From contig CM035413.1 of assembly GCA_020310875.1 (NCBI GenBank), positions 163,810,806-163,874,805 on the forward strand: a stretch of DNA of 64,000 nucleotides, in the 5' to 3' direction. The translations under genes and the position numbers were made by a program. Positions 1-8,198 of this stretch are shown in pieces (within the stretch, counting starts at the first letter, position 1; each line of letters starts with the position of its first letter). This DNA is from Ceratopteris richardii (Eukaryota > Streptophyta > Polypodiopsida > Polypodiales > Pteridaceae). The notes below the pieces were generated by a model. The model was not told the DNA's origin. It did no database searches and was given only the letters and a program-made list of their open reading frames with translations.

Positions 1-203
1 GCAACTCTATTTGTAGTGGCTTATGACACACTCTATTTAGTGTCACATAAGCGACGGTAGCATCGCTTATGCGATGAAGGACTGTAAAAAAGAAATCCAA
101 AAACAACACCATCACTTATGCGATGCTAGCATCGCATAAACAACGATTCTCATTTTTTTTTTCAATTCGGGGGCGTCGCTACTCCCCCCTATTTCTTGTA
201 GTG
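1..203. mobile_element. Right terminus of a CACTA (En/Spm) transposon, cut by the window edge
   Basis: The sequence ends with ATTTCTTGTAGTG at 191-203. Its reverse complement is a CACTACAAGAAAT-type terminal inverted repeat, typical of plant CACTA elements. Just inside is a G/C hairpin-like GGGGGCGTCGCTACTCCCCC stretch. Inside that are subterminal copies of a palindromic motif close to GCATCGCTTATGCGATG at about 58-76 and 111-140. The same terminal and subterminal design ends the complete CACTA element at 23921, so both belong to one family. The left end lies outside the window. Confidence 0.75.
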
Positions 204-860
204 GTGGACGAGCACAAGGTACATGTGCGAAGTCGATAGTAATAGTACACAATTCAAAACAGAGGTGAGTGTGCGCTTTTTGCTCTCAGGTTATTGAAAC
301 ACATTGTCATTGTAAGCATCGATATAGGCACTCATATGAGCATTGGTATTCCCAGGAACATACCGATGCTTATATGGATGGATGTACGGATGCTTATATC
401 GGCAATGATATTTTTCGATATGTATATTGGTAATAAGCTTTCAACGATTATATCAACGATCAAGTGGCTGTCGGTATGGCTAACATGGTCTTTCCAGACA
501 TTTCCAACCGTCATATGAGGTGTGACCATTAGTATGGGTAGCATCAGTATGCCCCTCATATGTTGTAGTAAAAGTATCTTTCTATTGTTCCTATTACGTG
601 GCTTATGACACACTCTACAAGTTTCTTCAAATTTATAAGCAACTCTATTTGTAGTGGCTTCGGAATCTACTACTAATTGATGTGTGCAGTTTTTTTCCTT
701 ACAAAACTACATGTTGTAAGCTTCATAAAGCTTGAAAAATCACTCCATTTGAGTGCTTAAACTAAGAGAACCGTTGCTTTATTGAGAGGATATCAACATA
801 AGGGACTCGCTTATGTATGGTCGTGCCTTCCACATCTTATTTCTACTAAATGATAAAATC
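204..860. other. Non-coding stretch with degenerate palindromic motifs and a duplicated 18-bp CACTA-like end
   Basis: No gene is supported. Between 290 and 560 there are many loose variants of CATATGAGCAT, CGATGCTTATAT and related AT-rich half-palindromes, reminiscent of transposon subterminal repeats. The 18-mer gcaactctatttgtagtg occurs at 1-18 and again at 641-658. GTGGCTTATGACACACTCTA occurs near 15-34 and again near 600-619. The 18-mer reads as a degenerate CACTACAAATAG-type end. These look like decayed termini of a second CACTA-like family or a local tandem rearrangement. The ORFs here have no recognisable product. Confidence 0.4.
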
Positions 861-2130
861 CATATGCCAAAAAAAAAAACTTCAGAGCTTGTATCTACGT
901 AGCATGCTTCTCATGAATGAGGAGGAATTAGCTGACAACATCTGATTTGGTACTTCTTCTTTTGACATCCTCATAAAGAATGCAACATAGACCCATTTTC
1001 ATGGATAGCGATATGAGATCGAAGCTTTGTTTTCTTCAGGATCATAATGCGATTGTATTATGCAACCCTAGCACATAAAGGATAGCTGCATGTCCTGCCT
1101 TTAAAGTTTCTTCACAATCCTACCATAAGCATATAGCGTATTGAACCAAAAAGGTGATTGAGTATAGAATCCAAAGCAACTGGAAAGAAGGCAATGAAAG
1201 GTGGGCAAAGTTATATACAGAGTTGTTTATTTCATTCTTAAAAATCTACAGATGTAACCGACAATCATGAGCACCAACTCCAACTATATCACAGCTGTCC
1301 TAGATTTCCGGCCTTAAATCCTTCAACGTTAGAAGCAATGGGATATTCCAATACGCTTGAATGTGTTTGAGTAGTTTTTGTTTTTTTATTTTTTATTTTT
1401 TTATATATACTTCTGAATGTAGAATGTCCAACACATACACGCATGAACTCTAAACTTTATTGATTGGCACAGTTGACTGATTTTTAGTGTAATTGGTATA
1501 CTATACACACTAAAAATATAAACCAGAAAGCGATGTCCATTTCGGGCTTTATGGGGAATCCGACATTGACAACAAACGAAGTCCATCCAGCTTTTATGGA
1601 AATCTGACAGTGACAACAATCAGCGGCTGCGTTAACTTAGGAGAATCGCTTGGTCCCCACTGACATACACTGCGGAGAAGAGATAGTGAGGTTGCTGCTA
1701 ATCAATCTAAACTAGTTCACGCGGTGAGACTTTTAATAATAAAAGCTACTGTTTTAATGTTTGGAGGTCGTTTCATTTGAGCAAGATCCTGTGAAGTCTT
1801 GAATGACATGTGATTTATGATGAATCTTCGAGCTCTACATAACAGAAAGAAGCACAATGAATGCAATCGGATTAATTTGTGAAAAAACGCGATTAAATGC
1901 TTCCATTCAGCAACCTCATACCAACTTAATGTCGGCGTGGCGTTGATAGCGGAAAGCTTGGTGGTTCAGAATAATTTCATGGAGTGCAGTTAGACAGATA
2001 TGGGTGGAGAATCTTCCTCTGCATTCGAAGTAATTAAGTAAACAGGCGCATTACAGTTAAGTAATTAAGAAAGTAATCAAGCAAAGTATTGTAAATTATA
2101 CGCATGCGAAAGGGATTGAGATGGTTGGTG
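861..2130. repeat. Dispersed repeat R, copy a (putative 5' LTR of a copia element)
   Basis: This block aligns by eye, in order and orientation, with 44769-46080 over about 1.3 kb, and in part with 24780-25262. Shared landmarks include TCTAAACTAGTTCACGC, ACAGATATGGGTGGAGAATC and a CGCATGCGA...GGGATTGAGA segment near the end. It lies just upstream of a copia gag (2765), while copy c lies just downstream of a copia RNase H remnant. That arrangement suggests R is a copia LTR. Exact TG...CA borders could not be fixed. Confidence 0.5.
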
Positions 2131-2764
2131 ACCCAGTTGTCAAGCTGTATGGGCGTGCCTCTCTCAGAAAGGAGGGTAGCTGAGCCGAGGTTTTCGCTAC
2201 AAGTTGAACACCGTAGCTCACTAAGTAGTTAGTGAGATCGAGAGATCAGAGAGAATTACTACCACAACACGAAGCTCCCAGCGAGGCATTGTACGATTAA
2301 CGTCCAAATAAAGTTTATCGCTGCGCAATACCCACATATCATAGACGCCGTTGCAAAGCGAAAACGATCCGCTGATTTCAGATTATATGCCTCTTGAATT
2401 TCGCATTTGAAATCCCATGCACGGTAGATATAAGCTTCATTTTTCTCTCGGTTCACACTGAAATTCCATTGCTTCAGAATTGTGAAACTGTTCAAGGTTG
2501 TCTATCGGCATAAGTAATATATAGATTGGAGATAAAGACCTTTCCAATTTCATTCTCTCATAAGATCAACTCATGAAGCTCTAGAATAACTATGTGATTC
2601 CTAGCGAAGTTCAGCTCTTATTAAAAGCCCAAGCCTTTATACCTCTATAATAATTCTTAGATATCTAGGTTTGAGCCAGCTCCATGTGTAAATAGTTTTC
2701 ATTCATCTTGTTTTAAAAATAACAGATTAGACACTGTTGTATATCAGTAAGACCTTCCCGCATA
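2131..2764. other. Leader-like interval before copia gag; no supported gene
   Basis: No gene is supported. A minus-strand ORF at 2259-2495 encodes a hydrophobic stretch (residues FRFATASMICGYCAAINF) faintly reminiscent of a CASP-like four-helix membrane protein, but it is too short to assign. A weak tRNA-iMet primer-site-like string (TGTATATCAGTAAG) lies at about 2731-2744, just before the copia gag start, but it matches TGGTATCAGAGC poorly. Confidence 0.3.
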
Positions 2765-3156
2765 ATGGCTTTTGAAGGTGTAGACAAGTTTGCATGCACA
2801 AATTTTCACACTTGGTAAATGAAAATGAAAGGTTTTCTAATGCGCAAAGGTGTAAAGAGCTTTACCATTAAGACTCCATCGACGGAACGAGAATTAGAAG
2901 AGCTTACTCAAGCAACCAAGACACAATATCAACTTGGAAAGAGCAAGCCTATGCGATCATCATCATTGCACTCGATGAAAATTATATACACTACGTGGAC
3001 GAAGCAAAAAATGCCTACAAAGCTCGGCCAACATTGGAGAATATCTTTGGTGCTCATGCAAAGCACAACAAAATGACCTTGAAAATGCAATTGTATAGGC
3101 TTTCCCATAATCCCAATGAGGATATATCTTCCCTAGTAAATAGGATGAAAAGTATA
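2765..3156 (+). pseudogene. Ty1/copia gag, N-terminal part (interrupted by CACTA insertion)
   Basis: The reading frame opens with ATG at 2765 (MAFEGVDKFACTNFHTW), the usual start of a copia gag that reads F-D/E-G-x-N-F-x-x-W. A TAA follows the Trp, then MKMKGFLMRKG. A frameshift near 2930 moves the coding frame, which continues as YVDEAKNAYKARPTLENIF and NEDISSLVNRMKSI. That is the central helical gag region (UBN2/gag-polypeptide type). The CDS stops abruptly at 3156, where the CACTA element begins, and resumes at 23922. The gag is dead from stops and frameshifts independent of the insertion. Confidence 0.8.
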
Positions 3157-3480
3157 CACTACAAGGAATACGGGCGCATAGCGACAGTTAACGCAACACA
3201 ATTTCGTTGCTATAAAATTGCATAAAGCATCACAAGAAGTGTCGAGCATAGAACATCGGTCAAATGATGATAAATACAAAGTTTTTATCAATGTGCGGCA
3301 TGACAGGATGTGTGACGCTCACATTTAGCTTCGCTAAAGCAACAATTTAAAAAAGCATCGCATAAGCCATGTTAATTTGCATCCCATAAGCGACGATAAT
3401 TAACGTCACTTATGCGAGGCCAATTGGAGGGGCCTTTACGATACCTTACCATCACTTAGATGATGGGTGTTTGATGAAAA
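3157..3480. repeat. CACTA left terminal and subterminal region
   Basis: The terminal inverted repeat is followed by short subterminal motifs in both orientations, such as AAGCATCGCATAAGCCATG, CATAAGCGACG, CGTCACTTATGCGAGG and CATCACTTAGATGATGG. In En/Spm elements such subterminal repeats bind the element-encoded TNPA-type protein. That role is known for the superfamily and only inferred here. Confidence 0.7.
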
Positions 3481-3671
3481 AAATTAAAACGTTGGAGGCT
3501 CTTCGATCAGCACCTTCATGCATCTAATTGAAGAGCTCTCCAATGTTCGCAATTGCACTTATGAGCTGAAAAAATCACTTGCAGAATTGTTGTTTTGTCT
3601 AATCTTTATCTTATCGTCTCTCTCGATCTTTGTTTATCTCTTTCTACCTCTTTCTTTCTTCGAATTATCAC

Positions 3672-3674
<3 letters not shown>

Positions 3675-3758
<84 letters not shown>
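3675..3758. repeat. (CT)n microsatellite, about 42 units
   Basis: An uninterrupted CT dinucleotide run. Apparent Leu-Ser repeat ORFs across it are artefacts. It is followed at once by TTTCTTGCAG, so it may double as the polypyrimidine tract of a splice acceptor. Confidence 0.95.
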
Positions 3759-3763
<5 letters not shown>

Positions 3764-3767
3764 GCAG

Positions 3768-3810
3768 GTTATTCAAGAAGGTAACCAAGCAAAAAGTATG
3801 GCTAACTATT
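3768..3810 (+). other. Candidate 43-nt mini-exon inside the CACTA element
   Basis: The interval is bounded by a strong acceptor (CT-rich tract, then TTTCTTGCAG) and a strong donor (GTAAGTAC at 3811). It could encode VIQEGNQAKSMANY. It may be a relic exon of a CACTA-encoded gene in an internally deleted copy. No neighbouring exon was found. Confidence 0.35.
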
Positions 3811-3882
3811 GTAAGTACAATTTCCATTCTTTGTATGTCATTTGAATTGTGTTATTTTCATTAGTTAACATACTCACACTTA

Positions 3883-4443
3883 TTGATATGCACATATACA
3901 CTTATACATGATGAAGTTGCACGTTCACACATATACACATGCACATACACACACATATATACACACACATACATGTGCACATACACTTACACATACACAC
4001 ACATACACATGCATATGCACAAACATTTCTACAACCACATAAAAAGACTTGCATGCATGCATTATTGCATATATACATACACATACACACATTAAGATAT
4101 ACTTGAATACATGTATATGCGCATCCACATGCATGCACATGGATGCAAATGGAAATGCATCCACATGCACATGCATGTTTCATACATATACACATACATA
4201 CACATACGCTTGTATATGTTTATACACATACACATACATATGTGCATATGTATATATACACACACATACACATAAATATGCACATACGTACACACACATA
4301 TACACATACACACACATGCACATACATACATATACACATATACATGCACATACACACATATACACATACACTTTCACATATACATGCACATACATATACA
4401 CATACATACACATGCACATGCACATGCACATACACATATACAC
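3883..4443. repeat. CA/TA-rich degenerate microsatellite
   Basis: ACACATA-type repeats, with CA on the plus strand. At about 4444 the strand bias flips abruptly to TG, making the junction a long, loosely palindromic purine-pyrimidine alternating tract. The long His-Thr-Tyr or Cys-Val-Met ORFs here are artefacts of repeat composition. Confidence 0.95.
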
Positions 4444-5101
4444 ACATATACATGAAAGTATGCATGTGTATGTGTGTGTAAATCTGTGTATATGTGTGTG
4501 TATGTGTGTGTATCTATCTATGTGTGTGTATGTGTTTATGTGTGTATGTGTATGCATCTATATATGCATATGCATGTGCATTATGTATGCATATGTATGC
4601 ATATGTGTGTGTATGTGTGTGTATGCATGTAAGTATGTAGGTATATATATGCATTATGCATGCATGTGTATGCATGTATGTGTAGGTGTGTGTATGTCTC
4701 TCTATGTTTGTGTGTATGTCTCTCTATGTGTGTGTGTATGCATATATGTGTGTGTATGTGTGTGTTTGTATGTGCATGTGTATGTGTGTGTGTGTGTCTA
4801 TGTGTGTGTGTGTGTCTATGTGTGTATGTGTATGTGTGTATTTGTGTGTATGTGTGTGTGTATGTTGTAAGCATGTATGTATGCATATGCATTATGTATG
4901 CATATGTATGCATGTGTGTGTATGCATGTAAGTACGTATGTATGCATATGCATATGCATTATGTATGCATATGTATGCATGTATGTGTGTGTGTGTATGT
5001 ACGTCTCTCTACATGTGTGTATGCATATATGTGTGTGTATGTGTGTATGTGAGTGTGTGTGTGTCTATGTGTGTATGTGTGTGTCTATGTGTGTATATAC
5101 A
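4444..5101. repeat. TG/TA-rich degenerate microsatellite, left part
   Basis: TGTGTATG repeats with recurrent TATGCATATGCATTATGTATGC blocks at about 4570, 4880 and 4945. The tract is interrupted at 5101/5102 by gypsy element B and resumes at 22392. The two halves were one tract. Confidence 0.95.
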
Positions 5102-5603
5102 TGTTGTTAAACATTTTTACTGTTTAAGATTAATTCAACTCTGGGTTCTTGGGATGGTTAGGGGTCTGTAAACAGAGGCCCTGTTTGTATTTTCCCAAAT
5201 CTATAGATTCCGTGTATTCAATTATAGAGTTGCACACAATAACTATTCGAATATATTTACTGAATACTTCAATACTATAGCAAACTCACTGTATAACTTC
5301 TACACTTATCGCGTTAACCCGTCAATCATTAATACTTCATTAAGACTTAAATTAATTATTAAGCTTATTCAACAGAATTAACGAAGACTCAGATTTACAT
5401 AGGATTTCGGCAACAACGTTCCACTACAGGCTCTCGCCGAGACGACCAGTCCGGTGACGATAATGCCTTCCGCTTCACGTGACTCTTTCATTAATTTGTC
5501 AAGAGTTACAACTGTTGCGCTACACCTTATGCGTGTGGCTTTTCAAGGTATATATTCAAAAAATTTAGGATAAAAAATTAGGAGTTCCTTTTCGTGGCTT
5601 ACA
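5102..5603 (-). repeat. Element B 3' LTR (full)
   Basis: On the minus strand it begins TGTAAGCCACG and ends TTTAACAACA, so it has TG...CA ends and is 502 bp long. A TATA-like ATATATACC lies near 5548-5556. The section 5430-5603 matches 22214-22391 with about 85% identity by eye, so the insertion is fairly old. Confidence 0.8.
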
Positions 5604-5669
5604 CCGGCACACATGGTGGACTCAAAACCAAAATTGGTAAGTACACAGTCATGGTTCATCTATGATGAG
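5604..5669 (-). other. Short internal remnant of element B beside its 3' LTR
   Basis: Sixty-six bases between the B LTR and the A LTR. They should hold B's polypurine tract, but only a poor candidate (GAGTCCACCATGTGTGCCGG on the minus strand) is visible. Confidence 0.4.
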
Positions 5670-6237
5670 TGTAGAGGAGGTACTAGGGTATCCACTTTTA
5701 ACAAAAAAAAAAGTAGAGTTTAAAGATTAACACATCCAGTACGTCGCCTACTCAAGGGGGGTTCACTTTAGGGAAGTATACCCTTTAACATTTCTGTGAG
5801 CAGGCAGATAACACGGTTTGCACAGAGTGGTACATACTTCAGAAAATATGAACAATTATTGACCAAGGAAGACCATACACTTCTTGATTCGGTTCAGATG
5901 ATTACAAGAATTGTCAAGGAAATGCTCAAAAACTAATGCTCAGAGCTTCGGGGTACTCTATGCAGAGAAATACAGATCAATACAAATGATGAAGGAATTG
6001 CTCAAGAGAATAGAGCTTAACACCAATAGGTCTCACAGAAAAGAAAGAAACTCCAAGACACTCTCTTACACTATAGTGCTCATAGCCCTCCACTGAGAAG
6101 CCTACCCTCTGAATCCACGCTACAGAGTAGCCCCTACAATAGGCTTGAAACCACCAAGTGCAAGAGAGAACTTCTGCACGTATACACGCGTCAAAGTAAC
6201 TCCGAAAAAATGTACCCCAATGAGCAAAAATCCATTG

Positions 6238-6245
6238 CTTTTATA
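6238..6245 (-). promoter_or_regulatory. TATA box of element A, left LTR
   Basis: The minus strand reads GGGGCCTATAAAAGCAATGG, a canonical plant TATA box about 570 bp before the LTR end. This fits a U3-R boundary roughly 30 nt downstream. An identical copy is in the right LTR. Confidence 0.65.
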
Positions 6246-6756
6246 GGCCCCAATAGGCCAAGAGAGTCTTGCCGAATCTTCACGTCCACTGATCACGCGC
6301 CGGTTAATCACCTAAAATTGGGGGTAGGTCAAATATTCCTCTTGATTTGGATTGGTCCAAAAAATAGGTAGTCGCCATGAATGGTTGGCGGCAACATTTG
6401 TTTATCCACTTTCACTTTTTAACAATTCCACTCTAATTTCAAGTCTTTATTAGCTCCGATGATGACTGATAACTGTGAAACATATTGAACTCTTGGACCA
6501 GAAGGAGCTTCTTCCTCCTCTTCATAAGCCTCATGCATGAGTTGATGTTGTTCCCTCCTCATTTCTTCTTCCATGCTAACATTTTGTAGAATGGGTTCCT
6601 CATATTCATCAGACTCCATATCCGCCATCTCCTGAGATTGCTTGGAAGGAAGAATTGTCACCAAAATTGTGCGGGGGTGGGTGTGTAACGGTGGGGGAGG
6701 CGCATGTGTGCAGGTGGAGGGAGTGGCGGTAGGTATGCATGTGAGGGGGCGAGGGG

Positions 6757-7740
6757 CGCAAGGAGTGGGGAGAGAGAGAGAGAGGGAGAGAGAGAGGCGC
6801 AAGGGGTGGGGTGGTGGGATGGGGGAGTGGGGTGGGGTGGTGGGATGGGGAAGTGGGGTGGGGTGGTGGGGTGGAGTCGTGGGGTGGGGTGGTGGGGTGG
6901 AGTAGTGGGGTGGGGTGATGGGATGGAGGAGTGAGGTGGAGAGGGGGGCGCAAGGGGTGGGGAGAGAGAGAGCCGGAGAGAGAGAGCGGGAGAGAGAGAG
7001 GGAGAGGCGCAAGGGGTGGGGAGAGAGAGAGAGAGGGAGAGGCGCAAGGGGTGGGGTGGTGGGATGGGGGAGTGGGGTGGGGTGGTGGGATGGGGGAGTG
7101 GGGTGGGGTGGTGGGGTGGAGTCGTGGGGTGGGGTGGTGGGGTGGAGTCGTGGGGTGGGGTGGTGGGATGGGGGAGTGGGGTGGGGTGGTCGGGTGGAGT
7201 CGTGGGGTGGGGTTGTGGGGTGGAGTAGTGGGGTGGGGTGGTGGGATGGAGGAGTGAGGTGGAGAGGGGGGCGCAAGGGGTGGGGAGAGAGAGAGTGGGA
7301 GAGAGAGAGGGAGAGGCGCAAGGGGTGGGGAGAGAGAGAGGGAGAGGCGCAAGGGGTGGGGAGAGAGAGGGGGAGAGGCGCAAGGGGTGGGGTGGTGGGA
7401 TGGGGGAGTGGGGTGGGGTGGTGGGATGGGGGAGTGGGGTGGGGTGGTGGGGTGGAGTCGTGGGGTGGGGTTGGGGGGTGGAGTAGTGGGGTGGGGTGGT
7501 GGGATGGAGGAGTGAGGTGGAGAGGGGGGCGCAAGGGGTGGGGAGAGAGAGAACGGGAGAGAGAGAGGGAGAGGTGCAAGGGGTGGGGAGAGAGAGAGAG
7601 GGAGAGAGAGGGAGAGGCGCAAGGGGTGGGGTGGTGGGATGGGGGAGTGGGGTGGGGGTGGTGGGGTGGGGGAGTGAGGTGGGGTGGTGGGGTGGAGTAG
7701 TGGGGTGGAGAAGGGGGCGCAAGGGGTGGGGAGAGAGAAA
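6757..7740. repeat. GGGGTGG/GAGAGA minisatellite in LTR A (left)
   Basis: Higher-order repeat built of blocks GGGTGGGGTGGTGGGATGGG and GTGGAGTCGTGGGGTGGGG, separated by GAGAGAGAGA spacers and GGCGCAAGGGGTGGGG. The G-rich strand is plus, so the transcript strand is C-rich. Dense runs of three to five G's give strong quadruplex potential. The Pro-His and Gly-Trp ORFs crossing it in all frames are composition artefacts. Confidence 0.9.
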
Positions 7741-7756
7741 GAGGAGGGGTGCTACA

Positions 7757-7772
7757 GACCCCCACATCAAGC
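7757..7772 (-). other. Polypurine tract of element A
   Basis: The minus strand reads TTGATGTGGGGGTC immediately before the 3' LTR start TGTAGCACC. This is the expected position and composition for the plus-strand primer of reverse transcription. Confidence 0.7.
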
Positions 7773-7874
7773 TTTTGCACCGTCCCTGGTGCAACTTCTT
7801 CTCATTGAATGAAATACTGCTAATACTCGAATGACATGTGGTATGTACAGTGGTTGAGATTCTTCCAACTCGAC

Positions 7875-8198
7875 TTAGTTTAGATACTTCTTCACTCTGG
7901 AGATGTTGACCAAAGGAATCCTTTTACCTTGCAGATCTTCCAGATGCACAGCGCCATGTGGCAATACCCTGATAACCTTATATGGTCCTACCCATTTGGG
8001 TGCCAATTTAGTTTGAATTGGTGGAACCTGATGCACTAAAACCATAGTCCCTTCCTGAACTTCATTGGATCTCAGATACCTGTCATGCAATCTCTTGCGC
8101 TTTTCTTGTGTCACCAGAAGTTTCTGCATTGCCCCTTCTCTGTACTCTTCTAATGCCACCAATCTCTGAATGGGAGGTTCAATTCCAATGGTTTTGAT
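7875..8198 (-). CDS. Element A pol C-terminus: integrase C-terminal (GPY/F) domain
   Basis: In frame with the upstream pol and separated from it by a single TGA (8199-8201). Residues WVGPYKVIRVLPHGAVHL followed by VNISRVKKYLN form the GPY/F module that ends many Ty3/gypsy integrases. No chromodomain follows, so this is a non-chromoviral type. The preceding KRKRLHDRYLRSNEVQEG segment is the usual linker. The TGA would remove this domain unless read through. Confidence 0.85.
   Translation of the reverse strand: MKTIGIEPPIQRLVALEEYREGAMQKLLVTQEKRKRLHDRYLRSNEVQEGTMVLVHQVPPIQTKLAPKWVGPYKVIRVLPHGAVHLEDLQGKRIPLVNISRVKKYLN

Larger units (their letters stand above)
5670..7756 (-). repeat. Element A 3' LTR
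   Basis: This 2,087-bp LTR contains, in the sense (minus) direction, a roughly 1-kb C-rich minisatellite in the U3-like part. A short coding-like acidic segment (6419-6650), a TATA box at 6238-6245 and an oligo-T run follow. It pairs with 13261-15335. The length difference comes from A-run and minisatellite copy changes. Confidence 0.9.

Noticed and set aside
2259..2495. CASP-like membrane protein exon
   Set aside because: Resemblance rests on about 20 hydrophobic residues; no second conserved segment or splice context was found.
4049..5171. Long Cys/Val/Met-rich and His/Thr-rich ORFs on both strands
   Set aside because: Reading frames through TG/CA repeats lack stops by composition. All frames look alike and no protein family is present.
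6419..7794. Pro/His-rich 'extensin-like' proteins and the Gly/Trp ORFs opposite, in both LTRs of element A
   Set aside because: They arise from the GGGGTGG minisatellite in every frame, with no signal peptide or conserved Ser-Pro4 blocks. Only the short acidic tail segment (6419-6650) looks coding-like.
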